Source of the DNA: Natronospira sp.
GTDB lineage: Bacteria; Pseudomonadota; Gammaproteobacteria; Natronospirales; Natronospiraceae
NCBI GenBank assembly: GCA_003558125.1
Contig: PWMQ01000076.1
Location: forward strand, 1-64,000
DNA: 64,000 bases
Reading direction: 5' to 3'
In this document: positions 19,256 to 29,059 of the stretch, piece after piece
Numbering within the stretch: position 1 is the stretch's first letter
How the letters are laid out: each line of letters begins with the position of its first letter
Program-made: the position numbers and the translations under genes
The notes under the pieces: model-generated
What the model saw: only the letters and a program-made list of their open reading frames with translations
Told to the model about the DNA's origin: nothing
Databases searched by the model: none

Positions 19256-20452
19256 TTAACCCGAAAGCGGGGTCGGTTCCGAATCGCCCAGGGAGCGTGG
19301 CGACAGGGCCCGCAGGCGCGAGACGGCCTGTTCAATGCAGTCGGCCGCCCGATCCACTTCCGCCTCGGTGGTGAAGCGGCCAAGACTCAGGCGCAGAGAG
19401 GATTCGGCCTGGGCATCGGAGCGGCCAAGGGCACGAAGCACATAGGAAGGTTCGGCCGACGCCGAAGTGCAGGCAGATCCCGAAGAAACCGCCAGATAAG
19501 GATCCAGTGCCGCCACCAGGGCTTCGCCATGGACCCCGTCGAACCCCAGGTTCACCGTCCCGGCGACCCGCCGCTCCGGATCCCCGTTGAGGCGTACGCC
19601 GGGCATGGCCAACAGCCTCGCTTCCAGCTTGCCCCGCAGGGCGAGAATGCGCTCACGGTCCGCGCCCATATCCCGAATCGCGAGACGGGCCGCTTCCCCC
19701 ATGCCCACGATCTGGTGGGTGGCCAGGGTCCCCGAGCGAAGACCGCGCTCATGCCCGCCGCCCAACATCATGGCTTCCACCCGGGCCCGCGGGCGGCGAC
19801 GGAGGAAAAGGGCACCGACACCCTTGGGGCCGTAGAACTTGTGGGCCGAGAGGGACAGGAGGTCCACCGGCCACTCCTGCAGGCGAATGGGCAATTTGCC
19901 CACCGACTGAGCGGCATCCACATGCAACAGGACACCCTGGGCCCGGGTGATCTCGGCGATGGCGGCAATATCCTGGATGACGCCGGTTTCGTTATTGACG
20001 TGCATGAGACTGATCAGCACCGTGTCGTCGCGGATGGCCTCGGCGACCTGGGCTGGATCGACAATGCCGCTCTCCGCGGGCGTCAGCCAGCTGACCTCGA
20101 AGCCGTCGGCTTCCAGCCGCCGGAAGACATCGATGACCGCCTTGTGCTCGGTACGGGAGGTAATCAGATGGCCACCGCGTCGGCGGTGAAAGCGGGCGGC
20201 GCCGGCAATGGCCAGGTTGTTGGATTCCGTCGCCCCCGAGGTAAAAACCATCTCGCGCGGCTCGGCCCCCAGCAGTTCAGCGACCGCGACCCGCGCCGCC
20301 TCCACCCGCCGGCGAGCCTCTCGCCCGGGGCGATGGGCCGAGGCCGGGTTGGCGAAACAGCCATCACGCGTCAGGCAGCCGGCCATGGCCTCGGCAACCA
20401 GAGGATCCACCGGCGTGGTCGCGGCATAATCAAGATAGATCGGCTCATTCAT
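19256..20452 (-). CDS. Cysteine desulfurase, IscS class
   Basis: PLP enzyme that releases sulfur from cysteine for iron-sulfur clusters and tRNA thiolation. The 398-residue protein shows YLDYAATTP at the start, the PLP lysine in [10 protein letters not shown] (near residue 205) and the active-site Cys in [10 protein letters not shown] (near residue 325), placing it in the IscS/NifS group. ATG 20452 has AGGGG upstream. A TAGAAT -10-like box lies at 20531-20526 on this strand. No iscR precedes it. The following genes are IscU-like and iscA. Ends in TAA. Confidence 0.9.
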   Translation of the reverse strand: MNEPIYLDYAATTPVDPLVAEAMAGCLTRDGCFANPASAHRPGREARRRVEAARVAVAELLGAEPREMVFTSGATESNNLAIAGAARFHRRRGGHLITSRTEHKAVIDVFRRLEADGFEVSWLTPAESGIVDPAQVAEAIRDDTVLISLMHVNNETGVIQDIAAIAEITRAQGVLLHVDAAQSVGKLPIRLQEWPVDLLSLSAHKFYGPKGVGALFLRRRPRARVEAMMLGGGHERGLRSGTLATHQIVGMGEAARLAIRDMGADRERILALRGKLEARLLAMPGVRLNGDPERRVAGTVNLGFDGVHGEALVAALDPYLAVSSGSACTSASAEPSYVLRALGRSDAQAESSLRLSLGRFTTEAEVDRAADCIEQAVSRLRALSPRSLGDSEPTPLSG

Positions 20453-20638
20453 GAGCAGCCCCTGAGTCAAGCAACCCCTGATTATTCAGGAGTTCTCCAT
20501 TCCTAACCTGCAATATTGTGTCCCCATTCTAGCGCGGACGCCCCACCCAATGGCTTGACAACCGTCATTTCCGGGACTTGACGGGGGTGGTCCAGCTTGC
20601 GTAAAGCTGAACCTGTCAACAGATTGGGAGTCGCCAAG

Positions 20639-21844
20639 ATGCGGGATCACAACGGTCTGAGTTTCTCCATCGGCGAATACGAGCGTCGACTCAGGGAACT
20701 GCGGGAACGCATGGCGCGACGCCGTATCGATGTGGCCATCATTACCGACCCGGGCAATCTGCTCTATCTCACTGGCTACCAGACCACCGGCTATTCCTAC
20801 TTCCAGGCCCTGGTGGTGCCCCTGGAAGACGAGCCCTTCATGGTGACCCGTCGTTTGGAAGAAACCAATGTCTGGCCACGGACCTGGGTGGAAATCACCC
20901 GCCCCTATTCCGATACCGGTGACGCCATTGAGACCCTGCACCATGCCCTGGTGGAATTCGGTCTGGATGACCAGTGGATCGGCTACGAGCGCAATAGCTA
21001 CTTCTTCCCCGCCTACCAGCAGGAGCGCATGCTGGCCAGCTTCGACAGCAGCAATTTCGTGGACTGCTACGGCATCGTGGAGGCCGGGCGGATCACCAAG
21101 TCGGAAGAAGAACTTGCGATGATGGAAAAGGCCGCCCGGGCCACGGAAGCCGGCATGGCGGCAGGCATAGCAGCCGCCGTGCCCGGTGCCACGGAGAACG
21201 ATGTCGCCGCGGCCGTTCATGAAGCCATGTTTCGGGCGGGAGGCGAGTATCCGGCGGTAGCGCCCTATATCGTGTCCGGCCCTCGCTGCATGATCGGGCA
21301 TGCCACCTGGGAGGGCCGGACCATCCAGGAGAATGAGACTGTCTTTCTGGAAGTGGGCGGCTGCGTGCGTCGCTACCACACCGCGATGATGCGAACGATC
21401 TGGACCGGCAAGCCCCCCAGAGTCATGCGGGAGGCGGAGGCCATCGGCCAGGAAGCCTTGGCGGAAATGATGCACTGCATCCGACCGGGGGTCACCTCGG
21501 CCGAGGTGGATCATGCCGCCCGCCACATCATCAGTGCCAATCGTCTGGGTGCCGAGCTCATCACCCGTGCCGGCTACAGCATCGGGATCGCCTTTCCACC
21601 CAGCTGGGATGAAGGCTATATGCTCAGCCTGAAACCGGGGGACCGGCGGCCGCTGGAGCCGGGGATGACCATGCATCTGATCCCCTGGCTGTGGGGCGTG
21701 GAGGGAGACAAGCTGCTTGGCATCTCCGAGACGGTGGTCGTCACCGAGACCGGGTGCCGGTCGTTTTTCGAAAGTCCCGAGCGGAAACTGTTCCGCCCGG
21801 GTCCTCTGGCCGGCAGCGCGATGGTTCAGCACCGCGCTGGCTGA
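20639..21844 (+). CDS. M24-family protein, ectoine hydrolase (DoeA/EutD)-like
   Basis: Creatinase/prolidase-fold protein of 401 residues, the length of ectoine hydrolase. The N-terminal creatinase domain includes DPGNLLYLTGYQ. The catalytic domain carries GPRCMIGHATWEGR and FLEVGGCVRRYHTAMMRT. Typical M24 metal ligands are largely replaced: the DxG...SD.TRT region reads LEVGG...TAMMRT and the EPG region differs, as in the ectoine hydrolases, where a Glu acts instead of metals. Ectoine hydrolase opens the compatible solute ectoine for use as nutrient. No doeB/eutE or ectoine synthesis genes are adjacent, so function is a family-based inference. ATG 20639 follows GGGAG. Confidence 0.75.
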   Translation: MRDHNGLSFSIGEYERRLRELRERMARRRIDVAIITDPGNLLYLTGYQTTGYSYFQALVVPLEDEPFMVTRRLEETNVWPRTWVEITRPYSDTGDAIETLHHALVEFGLDDQWIGYERNSYFFPAYQQERMLASFDSSNFVDCYGIVEAGRITKSEEELAMMEKAARATEAGMAAGIAAAVPGATENDVAAAVHEAMFRAGGEYPAVAPYIVSGPRCMIGHATWEGRTIQENETVFLEVGGCVRRYHTAMMRTIWTGKPPRVMREAEAIGQEALAEMMHCIRPGVTSAEVDHAARHIISANRLGAELITRAGYSIGIAFPPSWDEGYMLSLKPGDRRPLEPGMTMHLIPWLWGVEGDKLLGISETVVVTETGCRSFFESPERKLFRPGPLAGSAMVQHRAG

Positions 21845-21850
21845 GGACCC

Positions 21851-23866
21851 TCAGAGCTGAGCCAGTCGCCGTCGCTGAGCGAACGCCCTCACCTCCGAGG
21901 CGGCCAATGGCTGGCTGAAATGGAACCCCTGGAAGAGATCGCAGCCCAGCTGGCGCAACAGTGCCCATTGCTGAGCACTTTCCACCCCTTCGGCGGTAAC
22001 CCGCAAACCCAGGGCATGGGCCAGGTCGGTTATTGAACGCACGATGGCCAGACCCTGGGCCTGCTCAATCTCCTGAATGAAGGAGCGATCGATTTTCACC
22101 CGGCTGACCGGCAACTGCTGGAGCCAGCTCAGGGAGCTGTAGCCGGTACCAAAATCGTCCAGCGCAAGAGCCACACCCACCTCGTTGAGCCGCTCGATGG
22201 TGGCATTACCGGCCTCGATATCTTCCATGGCCACCTGCTCGGTAATCTCCAGTTGCAGATCACTTGGCCGCAAGCTGCTTCGACGCAGAATACGCTCGAC
22301 TGTGGACGGTAGCGCGGGCGCCTCGAAGAGGTTGGCCGACAGATTAACTGCTACCCGAAGGTCCACCCCCTGATCCCGCCAGGACACGATCTGCCGGCAG
22401 GCCGATTCCATCACCCAATAGTCAAGGCTGCTGGCCAGCCCAGCGGTCGTTGCCATGGACAAGAACTCAGTCGGCAGCAGCAGCCCTCGCTCGGGATGCT
22501 GCCAGCGGACCAGGGCTTCAACCATCCTGACAGTCCCTTCGGCATCCACGATGGGTTGGTACAGCAGGCGCAGCTGGCCATCCGGGATGGCACGCCGCAA
22601 TTCCGATTCAAGCACCAGGCGTTCATCGGCCGCCACTTCCATGATCCGTCGATAACGCACCGGCCCGCCACCACGACGCCGCGCCGAGGAATGGGCCAGG
22701 TCGGCGGCGCGCATAAGCGCCCGCTCATCCTCGGCATCATCGGGGTAAAGGGCATAACCGCAGGCGCACTCGAGATGAATATCATGCCCACCCACATGCA
22801 CCGGTTCGCGCACCGCATCCATCAGATAATCCAGATGGGTGCGAGCTTCTGCCTCGTCCGGCAAATCCGTCAGAATGACGGCAAATTCGTCACTGGATAT
22901 TCTTGCCACCGTGGCCTGTGCCGGGCGCCGCGCATCAAGCCGCTCCGCCAGACTGCGCAGCAGCTTGTCGCCATTGGCATGGCCAAGGGAATCGTTGACC
23001 CGCCGGAAACGCTCCAGGTCGAGAAAGGCGAAGGCCACCTTCAGGCCTGTACCACTCAATACACGGATCCGGTTGGCCAGTTGCACCCGGACGTTGCGAC
23101 GATTGGGCAGGCCGGTGAGTGGATCAAAGAAGGACAGACGGGAAACCTCACTGCGGGCAACCCGGGCCTCGGCCCGCTCGTGCTCAAACAGCCAGGTCAC
23201 CAGACCCAGGCCAATCAGGGCGTAAAGGACAAGATCGCCGATGGGCAGGAAGGGCGCATAGGGGGCCGTCCAGACCCCGGCAGGACCAAGGACCTGAATG
23301 GCCAGGGTGTGCAGCAAATGAAGCCCGTAGGCAATCATGGCACCCGCGGCCAACAGTGCGCCTGCCTGAACCGGCGAGCTGCGCTGGCGGAGAATGACCC
23401 ATGCTGCGCCCATGAACGCCGCGGCCAGCAGGAAGTTCTTGACCCCCAGGCGGACGAAAACCCGGAGCGAGGCCGCATCCGGGCCAAAGGCACCGATCAG
23501 AGCAGTCGCCCCGCCAAGGAGGGCAACCACAATCACCACCACAGCCAGATGGCGTGGGGTCAAAAAGCGCCGATAAGCCAGGCCGACGACGCCCGCCACC
23601 AGTAACGCTACCTGGGCGTAGACGGCGGCAAGGGCAGCTACAGAGACTGGCAGGCGCAGACCAGGGCCTAGGCCGGCCATCAACAGACGATACGTGAGCA
23701 GAGACAGCACCACGTGAATGGCAAGGGCCAGAAAACTGAGGCCCCACAATCTGAGGAAGGGTCGGCGGCGGTCATGCAGGAAGTACAGGAAGAAAACCGC
23801 CAGAACCGCGGACAGGACAGCCTGGGCCGCCAACGCAGCCGTTACCAAGTCTCCCTGTTCAATCAC
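21851..23866 (-). CDS. Membrane GGDEF-EAL protein, probable c-di-GMP phosphodiesterase
   Basis: A 671-residue protein with about seven membrane helices (residues 5-225), then GGDEF (about 245-405) and EAL (about 415-660) domains. The cyclase motif is SSDEF rather than GGDEF, so synthesis is unlikely. The EAL domain retains MVEALVRW, LEITE, LALDDFGTGYSS, KIDRSF and TAEGVES, the residues for metal binding and hydrolysis of cyclic di-GMP. Start is GTG 23866 after GGGGG. It faces the M24 gene tail to tail with 6 nt between stops. Signal sensed by the membrane part is unknown. Confidence 0.88.
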   Translation of the reverse strand: MIEQGDLVTAALAAQAVLSAVLAVFFLYFLHDRRRPFLRLWGLSFLALAIHVVLSLLTYRLLMAGLGPGLRLPVSVAALAAVYAQVALLVAGVVGLAYRRFLTPRHLAVVVIVVALLGGATALIGAFGPDAASLRVFVRLGVKNFLLAAAFMGAAWVILRQRSSPVQAGALLAAGAMIAYGLHLLHTLAIQVLGPAGVWTAPYAPFLPIGDLVLYALIGLGLVTWLFEHERAEARVARSEVSRLSFFDPLTGLPNRRNVRVQLANRIRVLSGTGLKVAFAFLDLERFRRVNDSLGHANGDKLLRSLAERLDARRPAQATVARISSDEFAVILTDLPDEAEARTHLDYLMDAVREPVHVGGHDIHLECACGYALYPDDAEDERALMRAADLAHSSARRRGGGPVRYRRIMEVAADERLVLESELRRAIPDGQLRLLYQPIVDAEGTVRMVEALVRWQHPERGLLLPTEFLSMATTAGLASSLDYWVMESACRQIVSWRDQGVDLRVAVNLSANLFEAPALPSTVERILRRSSLRPSDLQLEITEQVAMEDIEAGNATIERLNEVGVALALDDFGTGYSSLSWLQQLPVSRVKIDRSFIQEIEQAQGLAIVRSITDLAHALGLRVTAEGVESAQQWALLRQLGCDLFQGFHFSQPLAASEVRAFAQRRRLAQL

Positions 23867-24170
23867 CGTCGGCCCCCGCGCCGCGAGCCGGCCTACTTAC
23901 AGCCAACCCAAAGACCTCTCGGCATCCCGCCCCATGGAGAACACATCCCTGCGTACCCACAGCATAGCAATACTGGCGGCCCAGGGGGACCGCCCGGAAG
24001 AGTCTGGCGTCGGCACCCGAGTGGATTGGGAAAATCGCGTCAAATCGCACGGACCAGATCGGAAAACTGGTCAATGACGGTCAGGTTGCCTATCCTGTTC
24101 CGCCTGTCACATGGTGGATCGCCCCGTTACGGGCGAGGCAACCCATTTCACCCAATCAGGAGTTCCGACA
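23867..24170. other. Intergenic region between divergent genes
   Basis: 304 bases between the GGDEF-EAL gene and the S9 peptidase gene. The only structure noticed is GACCAG (24052-24057) facing CTGGTC (24067-24072), a possible operator or small hairpin upstream of the peptidase. No convincing -35/-10 pair, RNA gene or extra coding sequence was seen. Confidence 0.5.
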
Positions 24171-26198
24171 ATGAAGGCAAGACGCTTTCTGCTAACCGCC
24201 GTTCTCGGCATCTTCTGCCTGCAGGCCGGCGTGGTGCTGGCCAACGGCATGGACAAGGATGATCTCTATCGCATCCAGCAGGTCACCCAGGTGGCGGTCT
24301 CCCCCGATGGTGAACAGGTGGCCTACCTGCGCAGCGTGCCCCGCAATCCCTACCAGGATGAGGATGGGCCGGCCTGGAGCGAGCTGCATATAGCCACCGG
24401 TGAAGGCAAGAGCCGCCCCTTTATCACTGGCAAGGTGAATATCGGTGCCATTGACTGGCTGCCTGACGGTTCCGGCATTTCCTTTCTGGCTCGCCGTGAA
24501 GGTGACGACCAGCGCTCTCTCTATGTAATTCCAGCCAAGGGCGGCGAGGCACGACGCGTGCTGACCCATCCCACCGGAATCCGCAGCTACAGCTGGCATC
24601 CCTCGGGAGAACGGGTTGCCTTTCTGGCCACGGAACCGACCTCCGAAGAACGTCGGAAACTGCTGGACAAGGGCTTCAATGCCCGTGTCATCGAGGAGCG
24701 ACTGCAGGATGTGGAAGTGTGGACGGCCGACATTGATGGCGATGGGGAGCCCGAAAAGCTGGACATCGAAGGCAGCGCGTCCCAGCTGCACTGGAGTCCG
24801 GATGGCGAACATCTGGCCATGATGATCGCGCCCACCCCACTGGTGGATGACGATCTGATGTTCCGCCACCCCCTGGTGGTGGAAGCCGATGGTGGTGACG
24901 TGGTCACCCGCTTTGAGACGGAAGGTAAACTGGGATCCATGGCCTGGTCCCCTGATGGAGAACATCTGGCCTGGGTCGGCAGCATGGATATCCATGATCC
25001 TCGCGAGGGCCGCCTGGTCGTGGGCGATGTAGACAGCGGTGAGTTCAAGAACATCAAGGCGGATGAGTACCTCGGCCACATCCAGACCATGGCCTGGGAA
25101 GATGACGAGCACATTATCTGGCTCGGCCACCGCGGTACCCAGAGCGAACTGGGTCGAATCCACCGCAGTGGCGACAACGAGGAGATCCTGATTGGGCCGG
25201 AGCAGCCCATCCTGCGTTCCCTGAGTCTGTCCAATGGGGGCGGTGTGCTGGCCTTCGCCGCGGACAGCCCAGAGCACCCCCGGGAGCTTCACGTCCATCA
25301 GGATGACAGCCTGGAACGTTGGACCGACTCCAATCCCTGGTTGGCCGACCGCGATCTGGCTCCCCAGGAAGTGGTGACCCATGAGGCTCGCGACGGCCTG
25401 GAACTCGAGGGTGTCCTCATCCGCCCGCTACGGGAGCGTCGTCGCGGCAACCACCCCATGATCATGGTCATCCACGGTGGTCCCGAAGCCCATATCTCCA
25501 ATGGCTGGAATACCAACTATTCCAACCCGGGCCAGGTGGCAGCCGCCCGGGGTTATGCCGTGTTCTATCCGAACTATCGTGGCAGCACGGCTCGAGGAGT
25601 GGAATTCTCCATGCTCGGGCAGGCCGACGCCGCTGGGGCTGAATTTGACGATATCGTCGACGCCAAGGAGCACCTGGTGGAAACCGGGCTGGTTGATGGT
25701 GACAAGGTGGGGATCACCGGCGGTTCCTACGGCGGCTATGCTTCCGCCTGGGGTGCAACCGCTCAGACCGAGCACTTTGCAGCCAGCGTGATGTTCGTAG
25801 GCATCAGCAACAATATCTCCAAGTTCGGCACCTCGGACATTCCCCAGGAACTGATGCTGGTGCATGCCCGCAAGTGGCCCTGGGATGATTGGGAGTTTTC
25901 CCTCAAGCGAAGCCCCATCTATCATGCCGAGCAATCCCGCACGCCCATCCTGATCATGCATGGTGAGGCGGATACCCGGGTGCATGTGGGGCAGTCCATG
26001 GAGCTCTATCGGACCCTCAAGGTGCAGGACAATGTCCCGGTGCGCATGGTGACCTTCCCCGGCGAGGGTCACGGTAACCGCAATGCCACCAGCCAACGCG
26101 AGTACGTCATGCGACTGATGCGCTGGATGGATCACTTTATCCGCGATGGCGAAGAAGAATTGCCACCGGCCGATCTGGATCACGGCGACCGGATCTGA
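24171..26198 (+). CDS. S9 family prolyl oligopeptidase-type peptidase, exported
   Basis: Serine peptidase of 675 residues. A Sec signal peptide (MKARRFLLTAVLGIF..., cleaved near 25) is followed by a WD40/TolB-like propeller (about 30-400, with repeated SPDGEQVAYL, SPDGEHLAM, SPDGEHLAW) and an alpha/beta-hydrolase domain. The catalytic Ser is in GGSYGGYASA (near 540), the Asp in HGEADTRVHVGQ and the His in GEGHGN. Such enzymes cut short peptides and act in the periplasm or outside. ATG 24171 follows GGAG. A small hypothetical gene starts 11 nt after its stop. Confidence 0.9.
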   Translation: MKARRFLLTAVLGIFCLQAGVVLANGMDKDDLYRIQQVTQVAVSPDGEQVAYLRSVPRNPYQDEDGPAWSELHIATGEGKSRPFITGKVNIGAIDWLPDGSGISFLARREGDDQRSLYVIPAKGGEARRVLTHPTGIRSYSWHPSGERVAFLATEPTSEERRKLLDKGFNARVIEERLQDVEVWTADIDGDGEPEKLDIEGSASQLHWSPDGEHLAMMIAPTPLVDDDLMFRHPLVVEADGGDVVTRFETEGKLGSMAWSPDGEHLAWVGSMDIHDPREGRLVVGDVDSGEFKNIKADEYLGHIQTMAWEDDEHIIWLGHRGTQSELGRIHRSGDNEEILIGPEQPILRSLSLSNGGGVLAFAADSPEHPRELHVHQDDSLERWTDSNPWLADRDLAPQEVVTHEARDGLELEGVLIRPLRERRRGNHPMIMVIHGGPEAHISNGWNTNYSNPGQVAAARGYAVFYPNYRGSTARGVEFSMLGQADAAGAEFDDIVDAKEHLVETGLVDGDKVGITGGSYGGYASAWGATAQTEHFAASVMFVGISNNISKFGTSDIPQELMLVHARKWPWDDWEFSLKRSPIYHAEQSRTPILIMHGEADTRVHVGQSMELYRTLKVQDNVPVRMVTFPGEGHGNRNATSQREYVMRLMRWMDHFIRDGEEELPPADLDHGDRI

Positions 26199-26209
26199 GG
26201 GATAGGAAC

Positions 26210-26422
26210 ATGAGTGAACAGAAACGATACGGGATTCGCATCACGCTGCCACAGGGAGACCCCCTGGCACTTCCCCATCTTCTGGGCAGTGACTGGGAAA
26301 GCTTCCGCTGGTACCGCTCAGCGGAGGAGCGTAACCGGGCTATGGAGGACATGGGTCGGGAGCATCAGTTTTCCCGCAAGGGCGATATTCCCAGCATCAC
26401 GCTGGAAGCAGTGGACCGCTAA
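26210..26422 (+). CDS. Small conserved-looking hypothetical protein
   Basis: A 70-residue basic/acidic mixed protein, ATG 26210 after GGATAGGAA, 11 nt from the S9 peptidase stop and so probably on its transcript. It has no signal peptide or membrane helix. The spacing of aromatic and charged residues (LLGSDWESFRWYRSAEERN, MGREHQFSRKGDIPS) suggests a compact fold. I do not recognise a family. Ends in TAA. Confidence 0.6.
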   Translation: MSEQKRYGIRITLPQGDPLALPHLLGSDWESFRWYRSAEERNRAMEDMGREHQFSRKGDIPSITLEAVDR

Positions 26423-26458
26423 TCCTGGCCGCCACTGCCCTGGCGACCCCATGGTCGC

Positions 26459-29041
26459 TCAGGGCAGTGGCCGGTTTTCCTTGAGCAGTTGCGCTATGTC
26501 CGCCGCTCGGCGCGGTCGGCTGAAGAAGTACCCCTGTGCCTCGTCGCAACCCATCTCCGCCAGCAGGTCTCGCTGACGGGCGGTCTCCACACCCTCGGCA
26601 ATTACCTTCAGCTTGAGATTCTTGGCCATGGCCACAATGGCGCGGACAATAGCCAGGGCATCCTGATCCTCCGGCAGCCCCATGACGAAACTGCGATCCA
26701 CTTTCAAATAATGGATGGGAAAGTCTTTCAGATAGCTCAGGGAACTGTGCCCCGTCCCGAAGTCATCCACCGCAATATCCACACCCATGCGGGCCACTGC
26801 TTCCAACGTCCGCCGGGCCCGATCCGGGTTTTCCATCATCATGCTTTCGGTGATTTCGATGTGGAGATCCGAGGCCAGCATTCCACTGCTGTCGATTTCC
26901 CGTGACAACTCGGTAATCAAATGCCGCTGCCCAAACTGGCGAGCTGAAACATTGACGGCCATTCGCAAGGACGGTAGCCCCTGATCCCGCCAGGCCACCG
27001 CCTGACGGCAGGCCTCCCGGAACACCCAGCGGCCAAGCTCGCCAATCAGGCCATTCCTTTCGGCCAGCGGAATGAAGGTAGAGGGTGGCACCAGACCCTG
27101 CTCCGGGTGCTCCCAGCGGACCAGAGCTTCCACACCAACGATCTTGAATGTATCCAGGCAGACGGAAGGCTGATAGTGGAGAACGAATTGCTCCTGATCC
27201 AGAGCATCTCGCAAGGCCTTGGACATCAATAGCTCTTCATAGGCCCGAGCATTCATATCCGCGGAGAAGAACTGAATGCAATTTCTGCCTTTTTCCTTGG
27301 CCCGATACATGGCGGTATCTGCATTCCGTAACAGGGAGGAGGCATCCTCACCATCGGCGGGAAAAAGACTGATGCCTATACTGCAAGAAGCTGCCAGTTC
27401 GTACTCATCCACCCGCACCGGCTCCGACAGGACCTCGCGGACCTTGTTGGCAACCGTGGCCACGTCCTCCGGGTCGTCTATATTATCCACCAGGATGGCG
27501 AATTCATCGCCACCGAAGCGGGAAACCAGATCGCTTTCCCGTATCACTTCCTTGAGTCTGCTCGCCACATCCTTGAGGAAGCGATCCCCTACCGGATGTC
27601 CAAGAGAGTCATTGATGGTCTTGAAATGATCCATATCCAGAAACAGGATACCCACCACCTTGCCGCTGCGCTTGGCTCGGCCAATCGCCTGCTGGCATTC
27701 CTGCTGAAAGAGAGTACGATTGGGCAGGCCTGTCAATGTATCGTGATGCGCGAGAAACTCCAGTTGGCGCTGATATTCCTTATGCTCACTGATGTCATTA
27801 AAGACGCAAACGTAATGACTGACTTGCCCTTGCCCATCCTTGAGCGTGCTCAGGCTTAGCAGTTCCGGATAAGTCTCACCACCCTTCCTTCGATTCCACA
27901 CCTCCCCTTCCCAATGCCCGTCCTGATCCAGGGCACGCCAGATATCACGATCATCTTCACCCCGTTCCCGCTGCAGGGAACGAAACGGCATGGGCCGACC
28001 AATCACTTCCTGTTTCCCATAGCCAGTAATCCGGGCAAACGCCTTATTGACTTTCACCACGCGACGATCACGGTCCAGGATCATGACCCCTTCAGCCGTA
28101 TTCTCCAGTGCAGCAGCGGCCAGACGGCTCTCCTCCTCCATGCGCCGCTGGCCGCTAATATCCCGATAAATGCCATAGACCGCGATCTGGTCATCGCCAA
28201 TCAGTACCGGTGCCCCCAGGATGGAGACATCCACCAGTACCCCGTCCTTCCTCTGGCGTTTGGTCTCAGCCTGGACCGGTCGACGATCCAGAACCGTCTC
28301 CGAGAGAGCACTCCCCTCCTGCTCGAGCATATCGGGAACAATCAATTCATTGATGGTGCGCCCTGCAACCTCTTCCACCTGGTAACCAAATATATCGAGC
28401 AAGGCCTGGTTCACTTTCAGAATCCGGTCCTCCCGGTCCAGGAGCACAATGCCTTCGGGTGAGGCATCAAAGAGCTGCTTGAAAAAGGCCTTTTGATCCG
28501 ACAGCGCCCGTTCGGTATTCTGCAGGGCAGCCACTTCCCGCTCCAGCGCCTGGTTGCTCTCCAGCAATTCCTGGTTGCGCTCATGCAGGCGGTGTTCGAG
28601 GCTATCCGCGCGTTGTCGCAATCGGGCTTCCATCTCCTTCTGTTCCGACAAATCTCGGATAGTGGCACGCAGCACCGGACCTTCCTGAAAATCAAGACGG
28701 GTCATGGAGACTTCAGCAGGGAAGGTGGTGCCATCCGCGCGTTGATGGAGCCACTCGAAGTGGCTGATGCCGGATGCATAGGCCTCGCGAATGTGACTTG
28801 CCGCCCCTGCTCGGGAGTCCAGACCATCCGCTTGCTTTGGGGGTGAGAGGTCAGCCGGGTGCCGCCCGATGATCTGGGACACATCGGAATAACCGTACAG
28901 TCTGACAGCCGCCGGAGTGGCGGCCACTATCTGGCTGGAGGTATAAACCAACACCGCGTAGGTGGAGGCCTCGAACAGCCGCCGGTAGAGCCTGTCGTCG
29001 CCAGGCAATTTCTCACTGGTGGTGCCGGGTTCCTTGATCAT
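26459..29041 (-). CDS. PAS-GGDEF-EAL bifunctional c-di-GMP protein
   Basis: A cytosolic 860-residue sensor with three PAS domains (about 20-135, 185-300, 310-430), a coiled coil between the first two (about 135-185, rich in E, L, R), then GGDEF (about 435-600) and EAL (about 610-855). The GGDEF motif SRFGGDEFAIL is intact and the EAL motif GVEALVRWEHPEQG, DDFGTGHSSL and AEGVETARQ are complete, so it could both make and break cyclic di-GMP, the balance depending on PAS input. It lies 18 nt after the solute-binding-protein gene and is the last gene of a three-gene signalling unit. Confidence 0.9.
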   Translation of the reverse strand: MIKEPGTTSEKLPGDDRLYRRLFEASTYAVLVYTSSQIVAATPAAVRLYGYSDVSQIIGRHPADLSPPKQADGLDSRAGAASHIREAYASGISHFEWLHQRADGTTFPAEVSMTRLDFQEGPVLRATIRDLSEQKEMEARLRQRADSLEHRLHERNQELLESNQALEREVAALQNTERALSDQKAFFKQLFDASPEGIVLLDREDRILKVNQALLDIFGYQVEEVAGRTINELIVPDMLEQEGSALSETVLDRRPVQAETKRQRKDGVLVDVSILGAPVLIGDDQIAVYGIYRDISGQRRMEEESRLAAAALENTAEGVMILDRDRRVVKVNKAFARITGYGKQEVIGRPMPFRSLQRERGEDDRDIWRALDQDGHWEGEVWNRRKGGETYPELLSLSTLKDGQGQVSHYVCVFNDISEHKEYQRQLEFLAHHDTLTGLPNRTLFQQECQQAIGRAKRSGKVVGILFLDMDHFKTINDSLGHPVGDRFLKDVASRLKEVIRESDLVSRFGGDEFAILVDNIDDPEDVATVANKVREVLSEPVRVDEYELAASCSIGISLFPADGEDASSLLRNADTAMYRAKEKGRNCIQFFSADMNARAYEELLMSKALRDALDQEQFVLHYQPSVCLDTFKIVGVEALVRWEHPEQGLVPPSTFIPLAERNGLIGELGRWVFREACRQAVAWRDQGLPSLRMAVNVSARQFGQRHLITELSREIDSSGMLASDLHIEITESMMMENPDRARRTLEAVARMGVDIAVDDFGTGHSSLSYLKDFPIHYLKVDRSFVMGLPEDQDALAIVRAIVAMAKNLKLKVIAEGVETARQRDLLAEMGCDEAQGYFFSRPRRAADIAQLLKENRPLP

Positions 29042-29059
29042 GATCCAGAGTATAGGCGC

